Shown here piece after piece: positions 20,009 through 29,072 of a stretch of 64,000 nucleotides of DNA (its first letter is position 1; every line of letters starts with the position of its first letter). The stretch is taken from the NCBI RefSeq assembly GCF_008329715.1, contig NZ_VTSR01000006.1, positions 310,001 to 374,000 of the forward strand. Reading direction: 5' to 3'. The position numbers were made by a program, and so were the translations under genes. Below the pieces are notes generated by a model. That model ran no database searches. It saw nothing but the letters and a program-made list of their open reading frames with translations, and was not told the DNA's origin. This DNA comes from Gimesia chilikensis (GTDB lineage Bacteria; Planctomycetota; Planctomycetia; Planctomycetales; Planctomycetaceae).

Positions 20009-21237
20009 AGCGAAATCAATCGAACCACCTCCCTTCCCGGATCGCAGCTGTAGCACTCAGCCTGTTCGCATTCAGTCTGTCTCTGTCTGCTGCTGAGAAG
20101 CCCGCGGAAAACAAACCGGCCGCCAAAGCAGATGCTTCCGCGGTTCCTGCGCCACAGACTAACCCGGAAGACTGGCCCTCGTTCCGTAACGGGAACCTGC
20201 AGCAGGGCGTCGCGAAAACCACGCTCCCTGAGAAACTCGAACTGCTCTGGGAATATCCCTCGTCTGACGGCATCGCTTCCACCGCTGCCATCGTGGGCGA
20301 CAAAGTCTACATGGCCGGCCTCAACGGCTTCGTGGAATGCCTCGAACTCAAAACCGGAAAGCCGGTCTGGAAATATCGCTCGATTGAAGATCCCGATCCG
20401 AAAAAATTCGCCCCGGGTTTCAAGTCTTCGCCTCTGGTCACCGCCGACGGTGTTCACATCGGCGATGAAGATGGCGTCTTCCACGCCCTCCACCCCGCGA
20501 CAGGCAAACAGCTCTGGACTTTCAAAACCGACGCCGAAATCATCAGCAGCGCCAACATCACCGGCGATAAAATTCTGTTTGGCAGCTACGATAATTTCCT
20601 CTACTGCCTCAACGTCAAAGATGGTTCCCTCGCCTGGAAATTCGAGACCGACGGCTACGTGAACTGCTCCCCCGCGATTGTCGATCACTTCACCTTCGTC
20701 ACCGGCTGTGACGAACAGCTCCGCGTGATCGATATTGATACCGGCAAACAGCACAGCCAGATGCCATTGATGACCTACCTGATTGCCTCGCCCGCGATCT
20801 GGGAAGAAGACCTCTACGTTGGCACCTATGCCAGCGAGATCATCGCCGTCGACTGGAAAGACTCGAAAGTTGACTGGCGTTATAAAGATCCCAAAAAAGA
20901 GTATCCTTACCATTCCTCCGCCGCCATCACCGAGACGCACGTCGTCGCCGGGGGCCGCGATAAACAGGTTCACTGCGTCGAACGCAAAACCGGAAAACCC
21001 ATCTGGAAATTCATGACACGGGGACGTGTCGACAGTTCTCCCGTGATTGTCGGCGACCGCGTCTTCGTCGGTTCTTCGGATGGGAACCTGTATGAGTTCG
21101 ATCTGAATAATGGTAAGAACCTCTGGAAAAAGAACTTAGGAGACGATATCACAGCTTCCCCGGCCATTGGCCAGGGACATCTGATCATCGGCACAGAATC
21201 CCGAAATGGCGCCTTGTATTGTTTCGGAAAGAAGTGA
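19996..21237 (+). CDS. Exported PQQ-repeat beta-propeller (BamB-like)
   Basis: A 413-residue exported protein with a signal peptide ([20 protein letters not shown]) and an Ala/Lys/Pro linker, followed by a beta-propeller made of PQQ-type repeats. The recurring unit includes a phrase like [21 protein letters not shown] then KPVWKY (also [16 protein letters not shown] and [15 protein letters not shown]). Seven or eight blades are suggested by the spacing. There are no CXXCH sites and no obvious PQQ-enzyme active-site residues. Similar proteins act as scaffolds such as BamB or as periplasmic dehydrogenase-like proteins. Its ATG overlaps the last 13 bp of the alcohol dehydrogenase gene, indicating translational coupling. 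Why a periplasmic propeller is coupled to cytoplasmic enzymes is not known. Confidence 0.88.
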   Translation: MRVLKRNQSNHLPSRIAAVALSLFAFSLSLSAAEKPAENKPAAKADASAVPAPQTNPEDWPSFRNGNLQQGVAKTTLPEKLELLWEYPSSDGIASTAAIVGDKVYMAGLNGFVECLELKTGKPVWKYRSIEDPDPKKFAPGFKSSPLVTADGVHIGDEDGVFHALHPATGKQLWTFKTDAEIISSANITGDKILFGSYDNFLYCLNVKDGSLAWKFETDGYVNCSPAIVDHFTFVTGCDEQLRVIDIDTGKQHSQMPLMTYLIASPAIWEEDLYVGTYASEIIAVDWKDSKVDWRYKDPKKEYPYHSSAAITETHVVAGGRDKQVHCVERKTGKPIWKFMTRGRVDSSPVIVGDRVFVGSSDGNLYEFDLNNGKNLWKKNLGDDITASPAIGQGHLIIGTESRNGALYCFGKK

Positions 21238-21321
21238 CAATAAGAAAGACCCGTCAATTATCATCAAAACCGTTGGCAACAGCGGTTTGCTGAACGACAC
21301 AGAAAACACGTTGAGAGCATT

Positions 21322-22632
21322 ATGGATCTGGAAACAACAGGCACTACCGAAATCGGCAGTTACTTTATCTCCAACTATCCCCCTTTTTCGCAGTGGAGGC
21401 AGGAATACGTCACCCGTATCCAGGAAGTCCTGCACCAGCCCCCCGATACCAGCATTCCCATGGGGCTCTATATCCATATCCCCTTCTGTCGTAAACGCTG
21501 TAAATTCTGCTACTTCCGCGTCTACGAAAAACAGAATGCCAAAACCATCGAACGCTACGTTCAGGCCCTGCAGAACGAGTTCGAAATGCTCAGCCAGGTC
21601 GAAGCCATCAAGGGACGCACCCTCGACTTCACCTACTTCGGCGGCGGGACTCCCTCTTACCTGAGCTCCAAGCAGCTCCTTTCGGTTCGCGATCGCCTCT
21701 CCAGCCTGCTCAACTGGGAAACCGCCCAGGAAGTCACCTTCGAATGCGAACCGGGCACCCTTAACCTGGAGAAAGTCCAGACCCTCAAAGAAATCGGCAT
21801 CACCCGGATCTCGCTCGGCGTCGAGAGCTTCAACGACAAACTGCTCGAAGCCAACGGTCGCGCGCACCTCACCCCGGAAGTCTACAAAGCTTACGACTGG
21901 ATCCAGCAGGTCGGCTTCCCCCAGGTCAACATCGACCTCATCGCCGGCATGATGGGTGAGACCGACGACAACTGGTCGGACGCCGTCGAAAAAGCCGCTG
22001 AGTTCAATCCGGATAACATCACCATCTACCAGATGGAGCTCCCGCATAACACAATCATCTCCAAAGAGATGAAAGAGATGGGCATCGACTCCCCCATCGC
22101 CGACTGGAACACCAAACGCCGTTGGATGAACGAAGCCATCGAAACTCTGCAGGGCAAAGGCTACCACCTCGCCAGCGGAAACGAACTCGTCAAAAACCCC
22201 GAAACAGATCGCTTCGTCTACCGCGACAATCTGTTCCGCGGCAACGACATCATCGCCACCGGCGTCTCTTCGTTCGGTCATATGCAGGGCGTGCATTATC
22301 AAAACCTCGATCGACTGGAAGACTATCTCGAAACCGTGGAAAGCGGCAAGCTTCCCGTGAACCGCGCATTGGAACCCACCGAACACCAGCGGCTCATCCG
22401 CGAATTCATCCTGCAACTCAAAGAAGGACGCGTCCGTACCCAACCATTCATGGACAAGTTCGGCGTCAAACTCACGGAAGAATTCTCCGAAGCACTCCAG
22501 AACCAGCAGAAAGCGGGCTACCTGAATTATGATGATTCCCAGGTCGAACTGACCCGCAAAGGCATCCTGCAGGTCGACAGCCTGCTGACGGAGTATTTCG
22601 AACCGGAACACCGCATGGTAAGATACACCTAA
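21322..22632 (+). CDS. HemN-like radical SAM enzyme (coproporphyrinogen-III oxidase family)
   Basis: A 436-residue radical SAM protein. The iron-sulfur motif is CX3CX2C at C56, C60 and C63 ([16 protein letters not shown]), followed by [15 protein letters not shown] at about 105-119, [29 protein letters not shown] and [13 protein letters not shown]-like text. The C-terminal HemN winged-helix domain is present. The protein is neither HemW nor classical HemN: it reads CYFRV after the cluster and has an extra ~40-residue N-terminal extension. Relatives of this kind include haem-degrading and class C radical SAM methyltransferases or cyclopropanases, so the reaction is open. It sits between a periplasmic propeller and a chorismate-lyase-like gene in one operon, pointing to natural-product rather than haem chemistry; that is inference. 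hemW at 9823 is a separate paralogue. Confidence 0.85.
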   Translation: MDLETTGTTEIGSYFISNYPPFSQWRQEYVTRIQEVLHQPPDTSIPMGLYIHIPFCRKRCKFCYFRVYEKQNAKTIERYVQALQNEFEMLSQVEAIKGRTLDFTYFGGGTPSYLSSKQLLSVRDRLSSLLNWETAQEVTFECEPGTLNLEKVQTLKEIGITRISLGVESFNDKLLEANGRAHLTPEVYKAYDWIQQVGFPQVNIDLIAGMMGETDDNWSDAVEKAAEFNPDNITIYQMELPHNTIISKEMKEMGIDSPIADWNTKRRWMNEAIETLQGKGYHLASGNELVKNPETDRFVYRDNLFRGNDIIATGVSSFGHMQGVHYQNLDRLEDYLETVESGKLPVNRALEPTEHQRLIREFILQLKEGRVRTQPFMDKFGVKLTEEFSEALQNQQKAGYLNYDDSQVELTRKGILQVDSLLTEYFEPEHRMVRYT

Positions 22633-22699
22633 GCAGCGGATCTCCGGATCCCTGTTCTCTCACACTGACCCTCCCCTGAATTAAAGAAGTTATGACCAA

Positions 22700-23236
22700 G
22701 TGAACCCACAAGACGAACTCGATGCACTTGTTAAACTGTTCCCGAACGAACAACGATTGTTCGAACGGGCCGAACACGTTTCTTCCGCGACCACTCCTGA
22801 GCCTTACAAATCCCTGCTCGCACATTACCACCACATGACCATCTCCATGGAGGAATATCACAAATCCTCCGTCGACGTCATCGTGCTGGATCAGAGACTC
22901 GATGAAAATGTATACAGCCGCAAAATCCTGCTCGTCAAAACAGGCACCGAACAGGTGGTCCAGTTCGGCATCGTGCGTTTCAATTTCGACTATGTCACCC
23001 AGGCCGTTAAGGACGAAATCCTCGCTGGCCAGATCCCTCTGGGACGCGTATTGATCAATCATAATGTATTACGACACGTAGACTTAGGTGCCGTCCTCCG
23101 TATCACCGCCGGACCGGGGCTCGCCAAAGTCATGCACATTGAACCCGGTCAGGTAACCTATGGACGCCTGGCGACCATTTTTTGTAATCAGCAACCCGCA
23201 ATTGACCTCTTGGAAGTTTCGGCTCCGCTGCTATAA
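22700..23236 (+). CDS. Chorismate pyruvate-lyase-like protein (DUF98 family)
   Basis: A 178-residue soluble protein starting at GTG 22700. It resembles the DUF98 family, whose mycobacterial member Rv2949c converts chorismate to 4-hydroxybenzoate and pyruvate. The blocks read here are [16 protein letters not shown], then [20 protein letters not shown] with VRFNFDYV, and the C-terminal [20 protein letters not shown]. The last corresponds to the family's PLG.iL..h block. The UbiC-like fold (a beta sheet with a buried arginine and glutamate) is plausible, but individual catalytic residues were not assigned. In context, between a radical SAM enzyme and a halogenase-like enzyme, supplying a phenolic acid building block makes sense. 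The family call is moderately sure; the product is inferred. Confidence 0.68.
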   Translation: MNPQDELDALVKLFPNEQRLFERAEHVSSATTPEPYKSLLAHYHHMTISMEEYHKSSVDVIVLDQRLDENVYSRKILLVKTGTEQVVQFGIVRFNFDYVTQAVKDEILAGQIPLGRVLINHNVLRHVDLGAVLRITAGPGLAKVMHIEPGQVTYGRLATIFCNQQPAIDLLEVSAPLL

Positions 23237-23291
23237 CTCCTTAGCTCACAACACAAGACGGTCCTTTCAACTGTAGAGACAAAGGCTTTCC

Positions 23292-24584
23292 ATGATTGAT
23301 TCGAGTACAACAGAACAGCCTGAAATCGAAGCCGAATACGACGTGATCATCATCGGGGCCGGCCCTGCCGGTACCGGCACCGGAGCCCTGCTCGCCGAAC
23401 AGGGGCGCAAAACCCTGATCGTCGACCGTGCTCACTTCCCCCGCTTTCACGTCGGCGAGTCGCTGATTCCGGAGACCTACTGGTCCCTCAAACGACTGGG
23501 TCTGGTCGAACAACTCAAGCAGACCGCCTTCCCCAAAAAATTCAGCGTGCAGTTCGTCACCGACGAAGGTGTCGAAACCATGCCCTTCTACTTCCACGAA
23601 TACAAAGACCACGAAAGCTCGCAGACCTGGCAGGTCCTCCGCGCCGAGTTCGATCAGATGCTCGCCGACAATGCACAGAACCAGGGAGCCACCATCCGTA
23701 CCGGCACCCAGGTTCTGGACCTGCTCACCGCAGGCGAACAGGTCACCGGTGTTCGGGTAAAACTCCCCAACCAGGAAACCCGCGAGATCAAAGCCAAACT
23801 CGTCGTCGATACCAGCGGACAGTCCGCTTTCATCGTCAATCGGCTCAAGCTCAAGCAGGCCGATCCGGTACTCCGTAAAGGAACCGTCTGGGCTCATTTC
23901 AAGAACGCCCACCGGGATGAAGGCATCGACGAAGGCGCGACCATCATCCTGCAGACCGAAGGCAAACACTCCTGGTTCTGGTACATTCCACTCCCCGACA
24001 ACGTTGTCAGCGTCGGTTGTACCGGCGACATGAACTACATGTTCGCCAAAGATCGGGGCACCAGCGAAGACATCTTCTGGCAGGAAGTCGAACGCTGCTC
24101 GGCCATCAAACGTCGCCTGGAACACGCCCAGCCCGACACCGAATTCATGACCACCAAGGACTTCTCCTACCATTCCTCGCAACCCGTTGGACCGGGCTGG
24201 ATGCTCGCCGGCGACGCGCTCGGCTTCATCGATCCCGTCTACTCCAGCGGCGTCTTCCTGGCACTCAAATCGGGTGAACTCGTCGCTGATACCATTAACG
24301 AGGCCTTCGAAGCGGACGACTTCTCCGTCGAACGACTCAGCCAGTGGTATCCCGGCTATCGCGCCGGAGTCGAGAACTTCCGCAAACTGGTCTATGCTTT
24401 CTACACCCCGGGCTTCAGTTTCGGCAGCTTCCTCAGGCAGTATCCGCAGTTTAAAACCAACCTCGTCGACATCCTCATCGGCGACGTCTTCAAACCTGAA
24501 GTCGCCGAGATGTTTACCGTCATGCAGGACGAAATCCCCGAACTCGCCATGACCGACGACTCCGAAGTCGCCATGAAGAAATAA
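23292..24584 (+). CDS. FAD-dependent halogenase-like oxidoreductase
   Basis: A 430-residue flavoprotein. The FAD-binding Rossmann motif IIIGAGPAGTGTGALL is at about 20-35. FPRFHVGESLIPETYW follows at about 49-64, as in flavin-dependent halogenases. AFPKKFSVQF at about 79-88 resembles the F..K..F segment carrying the catalytic lysine of phenol and pyrrole halogenases. SWFWYIPLPDN at about 227-237 contains the halogenase WXWXIP signature, and WMLAGDALGFIDPVYSSG at about 303-320 is the flavin-binding GD motif. Related reductases (geranylgeranyl-reductase type) share most of this fold but usually lack the tryptophan signature, so a halogenase is the better call without being certain. No flavin reductase is encoded alongside. 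The gene ends the operon, followed at once by a terminator. Confidence 0.82.
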   Translation: MIDSSTTEQPEIEAEYDVIIIGAGPAGTGTGALLAEQGRKTLIVDRAHFPRFHVGESLIPETYWSLKRLGLVEQLKQTAFPKKFSVQFVTDEGVETMPFYFHEYKDHESSQTWQVLRAEFDQMLADNAQNQGATIRTGTQVLDLLTAGEQVTGVRVKLPNQETREIKAKLVVDTSGQSAFIVNRLKLKQADPVLRKGTVWAHFKNAHRDEGIDEGATIILQTEGKHSWFWYIPLPDNVVSVGCTGDMNYMFAKDRGTSEDIFWQEVERCSAIKRRLEHAQPDTEFMTTKDFSYHSSQPVGPGWMLAGDALGFIDPVYSSGVFLALKSGELVADTINEAFEADDFSVERLSQWYPGYRAGVENFRKLVYAFYTPGFSFGSFLRQYPQFKTNLVDILIGDVFKPEVAEMFTVMQDEIPELAMTDDSEVAMKK

Positions 24585-24592
24585 TTCCCCCG

Positions 24593-24630
24593 CCGGTCTG
24601 TCGCACAACAACACAGACCGGCATTTTTTA
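24593..24630 (+). terminator. Rho-independent terminator of the Fe-ADH/FAD operon
   Basis: A 10-bp perfect stem (GCCGGTCTGT / ACAGACCGGC) with an 11-nt loop is followed by A and a run of six T. It begins 9 bp after the FAD gene stop codon. Confidence 0.92.
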
Positions 24631-24898
24631 TGCGCCCGCCATCCATCCCTGCTGTTCCCGGCACTGATCATATCCCCTCCCTGCGCCCCTGCTACCTGAA
24701 TAAATTGAACTTGATTCACCCGCCCCGAACCGTATGCTGGTTCCCTTCTGGCTCGCGCGCGAGGCGGGTCTGCGAGCACTGGTACAGCCGGAACCACTGA
24801 CGCATTTTCACCTGAACCCCCACCGTTTTTCACCGGCTGTTCACCGAAACCCATCGCACCAGTTCGCCATGTTCTCCCTCCCCTGTTCAGGGCAGACC

Positions 24899-24974
24899 AG
24901 GACAAACCCCGGCCGCATAAGGACAAAATCCCGGACACACCAGGACAAAATCCGGCCACATCGGGACAAAATTC
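24899..24974. repeat. Imperfect 21-22 bp tandem repeat, four copies
   Basis: The core GGACAAA recurs at 24900, 24921, 24943 and 24964, with partly conserved flanks (approximate unit AGGACAAAATCCCGGCCACA). The period of 21-22 bp is two helical turns, which would place any bound protein on one face of the DNA. It lies in a gene-free stretch 300 bp beyond the operon terminator. An open frame across it on either strand shows no other sign of coding. Confidence 0.7.
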
Positions 24975-25033
24975 TGTCTTGCCCTCCAGCTGCCAATCAC
25001 GAAGATGTACCAGGCTGAGATATAAAAATAGAT

Positions 25034-25068
25034 GTAGGGTCGGACCCATGTGTCCGACCGCCTGGCGA
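25034..25068 (+). repeat. Dispersed hairpin repeat H2, copy 1
   Basis: GTAGGGTCGGACCCATGTGT and the following CCGACCGCCTGGCGA form one copy of a dispersed intergenic element found at two other places in the window. The arms GTCGGAC and GTCCGAC pair perfectly around the loop CCATGT. Confidence 0.8.
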
Positions 25069-25201
25069 CGATCCACCCGGTCCAGACTCCAATGGGTTCG
25101 CATATAGATCCTCCCTGTGAGCGGCAAGGCGCTATCCGCCGGTAATAAAGGTCGACTCCGATCCCAATTCCAGCAACGATTACCCTTCCCCTCAAAATGC
25201 C

Positions 25202-25244
25202 GGGTGAGCCCGAATTTAATTCGGGCCGAGCGCAGCGAGCAGGA
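25202..25244 (+). repeat. Dispersed hairpin repeat H1, copy 1
   Basis: The arms CCCGAATT and AATTCGGG pair around a single T, followed by the shared tail GCCGAGCGCAGCGAGCAGGA. The same design recurs at 36886, 48332 and (inverted) 48471. Confidence 0.8.
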
Positions 25245-25440
25245 AACTGACAGTGTTGGGTTCATTAAATAAAATCCGGTTCGACAGCAAATCCACACTA
25301 TACGAGAATAAAGAAAACATGCAGGGACCACGCCTGACCTGACTACCAGCAAACCAGCCACGATCACCAGCAGATCATACGCGTTCTCACCCACCACCCG
25401 CAGATGAAAATCCGGAACCCCTCACTTCCCTCCAGCGCAC

Positions 25441-25478
25441 AAAAAAAGCCCTGCTCCGGTCATCACCAGAGCAGGGCT
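25441..25478 (-). terminator. Rho-independent terminator of the DUF1080 gene
   Basis: On the minus strand the stem AGCCCTGCTCTGG / CCGGAGCAGGGCT with a 6-nt loop is followed by a run of seven T. It lies about 20 bp past the stop codon. Confidence 0.93.
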
Positions 25479-25498
25479 CAGTTCACAATCGGGTGAAC

Positions 25499-26350
25499 TT
25501 ATTTCTTGTCTTTCTTATACGCGGGTGCTTTACCCAGCGGATACAGGTCCCATTTACGAACCCACATTTCCGCCATTTCGGTCTGCACCAGCAGCTTGCC
25601 ATGATCGGGCTTGGCGTTGTAGCCGGCATTCACGACCACACCATTAACCAGGTACTTGATCTTGCCGCCGTCGCAGATGACGTCCATCCGGGTCCACTCG
25701 CCGAATTCGCTTTCGACGTCGTCTTTACCACGGAAACCGACTTTGTCAGCCCAGTCAGGGTCACGGCCCCACCAGTTGATCCGGCCGGAGCTCAGAGTGA
25801 TCTCTTCGCCATCTTTGTCCCAGACCTTTTCGCCGTCGCGGTCTTTTTTGATCCTGGTTGTCAGCGAAGTCGGCAGTGTTTCGCCAGTCTTGGGGTCTTT
25901 ACCGGTCAGCACCAGGATATCGCCCACGCCCCCTTCGATGATCTGGGCTTCGATGGATGCCATCCAGGTGTTGCCATAACCCCCGTCCGGACCGTGACAG
26001 TGAATCAGCACGCCGGAATCGCGGGCACGGTCTTCCCGTTTGCCCCAGGTCTTACCACCCCATTTGAATTCGATAACCATATGGTAATCGCGGTAATCTT
26101 TCTTGGTGATCAGGCCGCCATAGCCGTCACCCAGAATGTGCAGCATGCCGTCTTTGACGGTGAAGATGTGCTTGGGATCTTCATATTCGGTTCCCCGGTT
26201 CCAGACATACAGTCCGTCCAGGTTTTTGCCGTTAAACAGATGAATCACACCATCTTTCGGCGTGACCACTTTGTCCCCTGCCTCTGCTCCCACGGTACAG
26301 ACAGCAGCCAGACAGACACAGGTGATCGAGAGGAGTCGTTTCAAAACCAT
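25499..26350 (-). CDS. Secreted DUF1080 (3-keto-disaccharide hydrolase-like) protein
   Basis: A 283-residue exported protein with a signal peptide (LLSITCVCLAAVCTVGAEAG, cleavage near residue 24) and one DUF1080 domain, a concanavalin-like beta-sandwich abundant in planctomycetes. Domain hallmarks are HLFNGKNLDGLYVW at the start, FTVKDGMLHILGDGYGGLIT, then the RDYHMVIEFKWGG strand and the DSGVLIHCHGPDG loop. The final strand contains EWTRMDVICDGG with KIKYLVNGVVVNAG. Some members of this family hydrolyse 3-keto-glycosides; whether this one does is unknown. It is monocistronic, with its own terminator and 340 bp of leader region, and is expected in the periplasm. Confidence 0.9.
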   Translation of the reverse strand: MVLKRLLSITCVCLAAVCTVGAEAGDKVVTPKDGVIHLFNGKNLDGLYVWNRGTEYEDPKHIFTVKDGMLHILGDGYGGLITKKDYRDYHMVIEFKWGGKTWGKREDRARDSGVLIHCHGPDGGYGNTWMASIEAQIIEGGVGDILVLTGKDPKTGETLPTSLTTRIKKDRDGEKVWDKDGEEITLSSGRINWWGRDPDWADKVGFRGKDDVESEFGEWTRMDVICDGGKIKYLVNGVVVNAGYNAKPDHGKLLVQTEMAEMWVRKWDLYPLGKAPAYKKDKK

Positions 26351-26692
26351 GTTTGCGCTTTCCTGAACTGGAGCACATTTCCAAAGCCCCGAGCCCCGGC
26401 CATGTGCTGCTCACAGCCCGCGTACGGGCCTGACAAAAGTATTTTCTTTAATAAAATTAAGTTATTGAATGCCGTGACCAGACGCAAGAAGGAACATCAA
26501 AAAACTGGCCAACTGAATCAAAACAGAATCATCTGACCAAACTATCACAGGAGATATTTGACCAGACCATCAATCTACTGTAGTCTGATGATTCTAAATG
26601 ACAGCGAGCGATTTGTTTTATGGCTCCTTTTAATCCTTTGGTCCAAATGCGGGATTGAACAGTCTGTATCCCCCTTTGATTTGGAGACATAG
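26351..26692. other. Divergent intergenic region
   Basis: An A+T-rich spacer between the DUF1080 gene and the large membrane protein gene. It must contain promoters for both. Three overlapping minus-strand frames (26529-26906) run into the plus-strand gene and show no coding character. Confidence 0.45.
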
Positions 26693-29041
26693 ATGATATC
26701 CCGTCCCCGCTGGCCCCTGACCTGCGTGCTCCTGGTATTTCTGGTACTCGTAATCCGTCTGATCTGGACACTCGGCGCTTCCACCGACAGCTGGAGACTT
26801 CTCGCTGACGAATGGCACGAGCAAGCCTCTCTTGTTTTCCAATGGAAGCCCCCGGTTCCCTACCGGACTCCCCCGGAACAGGCCGAGTACTGGCTTTCGC
26901 AGACACAGAGCATCAAAGCAGCAGAGCAGGAAGCCCAGGCTGCCATGGGTGCGGCCTGGATGCTCGATTCGCCCTGCTCTTTCTTTGAAGTTAAAATTGA
27001 TAGAGACTTCAGCTCACCTCCCACCACCGGTGAAGGCTCCCCAACCACGGCAGAGTTGAATTCCGAATTTGAATCCCTCACCCGTGAGGCCTGCCTGAAA
27101 TACAGCGAGCTGGCCACACGCCTGGATCCTCAAGACAAACAACTCTGGCGTAATCGCGCACTGCTCCTCTTTCAGTTCCAGAATAATTCATCGCTTCCTC
27201 ATGTGTTCATTCCGCGCCAGACTGTGGAAAATTGGGAGGAAATTTACAGCCTGGTTCCCCGCACGGAGCGCTGGCAGGAAATCCTCGATGAATGTGCCCG
27301 GCACGATCCTGATAATGCCCTCTACGACTATCTGGCAGCCTGCTACCTCTGGTCCATTTCAACAAAAAATAACACGTGGATGCTTAGAAAGATTCTGAAT
27401 CCATCCCAATACAAACAGGCACAACAAAGACTCCAGGCCGGACTCAAAAAACCATATCTGAAAACCGGATCCAACGCAGAGTCAGCCACGCTCAGTTTCC
27501 TGTCTCACACGACATTCAGCTGGAACCAGCAGGCTCGAATGGCAGAGGACAGGCAAAGAGATTTCAGAGAGAAGTATTTTCTCTACTGCCTGTTCGACTT
27601 CCAGGATAATGAAATTTCCGCCCTGGAAGATTTCAAAGACAGGGCTGTGCGGATGTATGACTACCAGAAACTGGCGCAACAGATATCCGCTGGAAATGTT
27701 TATGACAATTTTGCCATGCTGGGCGACCACCTTTTCAGTGGACAAAAGATAAAACTGATCACACTCAATAAAAAAGATCCCAGCCTGTTTGACCCGACAG
27801 AATATGAAGCACTCCTGAGTGATTTCAGACAGATCATCCAGGACCAGCAGACGTTTCTCAAAGCCAGAAAACAATTCAGACAGGAAATTCAAATCAGTTA
27901 TACTGACGGTCCCTGGTTCTTTCAGTTCGCTCTGCTTTCGGCGATCTCGCTGAATCTCATCATCGTCACGCTCTCCTGCTCGATCGTGGCGGGCGTCATC
28001 AGCTGTTTTGGCAAGCCAGATCCAGACTTTGAAATCATTAGCATGGGCATCTGGCGTCCGCTTGTCTGCTGGCTATTGGGAATTCTCTTCAGCTTCGTCC
28101 TGCTCTTTGCTCTCAATTTATTCTCTTTATTTCACCTGGTCGGTCTGCAGACATTGCTGTCCTTTCGTTGGCTTGTATTTCCCCTGCTGGCCATAGGGCT
28201 CCTCGGTCCGGCTTTCACCGTGCTTGCGGGTACTTATCCCAAAATGCCGGTAATCGTTTTTCTGACTGCACTACTCCTGCTGATCCTCTTCCTGGATACA
28301 ACCCTCAGTCAGCTCTGGTTAAAAGTGGTATTGCTCTCCCTGTTTGCCTTCGCAACGGTCACTCTTCCCCTGGTATTCCACACTCTACACAACAGGCATC
28401 CGACACCCGGAGATGATTTACAATCTCAACAGGGGTTCTCATTTCTCGCTGGCCTGACCCTGGGATTCGCTGTAATTCTCATGAGCTGGGGGCTCAAACT
28501 CGCCTTGATGGATCACACGACCTATCGCTCTATCGGCGGTATCGTTTACCCGCTTTACTGGAGAAGCTTCATCAACATCCGAGAGATCGACGGTGAATTG
28601 AGGAATCTCTGGGGACTGTTTCACTCGTGGATTACAGTCTTCGGACTGGGCTGGTACTGGCTCGCTGCAGAACTCTTCACAGCATTCTTTGCCATCTTAA
28701 TACTGCTGATCTGGTATCTGAAACGACTCTCCCGGACTGTCGCAGGGGGCTTCCCCGCGCTGATGCAGGTCCGCAAACGCTTTACACTCTACTACGCCGG
28801 TCGCATGCTCGCACATTCCTGTGCGATTACCGCGTTGCTTTTTTCACTGGTCTACCTGGCGGTCGCCCCGAACTTTCTCCAGGCCAGCCAGACGGAGATC
28901 CTGAATTACTATCAACGTCTGAATGATTACGCGGGCACCCGTAAAAAAATCAGGGTTATCCAGACTGAGATCGAAGCTGACAAGACTTACATGGACCAGA
29001 TACGCGCTGATGAGGAGCGCACCGAAAGCTTGTTCAAGTAA
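26693..29041 (+). CDS. Large polytopic membrane protein of unknown function
   Basis: A 782-residue protein starting at ATG 26693, with GGAG 8 nt upstream. One hydrophobic helix at about 8-27 (LTCVLLVFLVLVIRLIWTLG) is followed by a ~380-residue soluble domain, mostly helical and rich in Trp, Tyr and Gln. Short TPR-like stretches occur there (ALYDYLAACYLWSIS; YKQAQQRLQAGLKKPYLK). A second half follows with about nine membrane helices at about 405-750. The tail (about 750-782) is charged and likely coiled coil (RVIQTEIEADKTYMDQIRAD). The soluble domain should lie on the outer face of the membrane, between helix 1 and the later bundle. No family is recognised, there is no catalytic motif, and no operon partner. 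Confidence 0.75.
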   Translation: MISRPRWPLTCVLLVFLVLVIRLIWTLGASTDSWRLLADEWHEQASLVFQWKPPVPYRTPPEQAEYWLSQTQSIKAAEQEAQAAMGAAWMLDSPCSFFEVKIDRDFSSPPTTGEGSPTTAELNSEFESLTREACLKYSELATRLDPQDKQLWRNRALLLFQFQNNSSLPHVFIPRQTVENWEEIYSLVPRTERWQEILDECARHDPDNALYDYLAACYLWSISTKNNTWMLRKILNPSQYKQAQQRLQAGLKKPYLKTGSNAESATLSFLSHTTFSWNQQARMAEDRQRDFREKYFLYCLFDFQDNEISALEDFKDRAVRMYDYQKLAQQISAGNVYDNFAMLGDHLFSGQKIKLITLNKKDPSLFDPTEYEALLSDFRQIIQDQQTFLKARKQFRQEIQISYTDGPWFFQFALLSAISLNLIIVTLSCSIVAGVISCFGKPDPDFEIISMGIWRPLVCWLLGILFSFVLLFALNLFSLFHLVGLQTLLSFRWLVFPLLAIGLLGPAFTVLAGTYPKMPVIVFLTALLLLILFLDTTLSQLWLKVVLLSLFAFATVTLPLVFHTLHNRHPTPGDDLQSQQGFSFLAGLTLGFAVILMSWGLKLALMDHTTYRSIGGIVYPLYWRSFINIREIDGELRNLWGLFHSWITVFGLGWYWLAAELFTAFFAILILLIWYLKRLSRTVAGGFPALMQVRKRFTLYYAGRMLAHSCAITALLFSLVYLAVAPNFLQASQTEILNYYQRLNDYAGTRKKIRVIQTEIEADKTYMDQIRADEERTESLFK

Positions 29042-29072
29042 TAACGCCCCCCCTGAAACCGGCAGTAGACTC

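Noticed and set aside
21136-22611. 491-codon minus-strand frame opposite the radical SAM gene
   Set aside because: A shadow frame: no motifs, and the opposite strand has intact radical SAM signatures.
24899-24974. CRISPR array
   Set aside because: The period is only 21-22 bp with no distinct spacers and no cas genes nearby, so it is a simple tandem repeat.
24734-25018. 94-codon frame running through the GGACAAA tandem repeats
   Set aside because: The periodic peptide is a by-product of the DNA repeat; the frame lacks a ribosome-binding site.
23241-25397. 718-codon minus-strand open frame opposite the FAD gene
   Set aside because: It is the antisense shadow of a codon-biased real gene extended into non-coding DNA. 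Its translation has no recognisable domain and the plus-strand gene has many family motifs.
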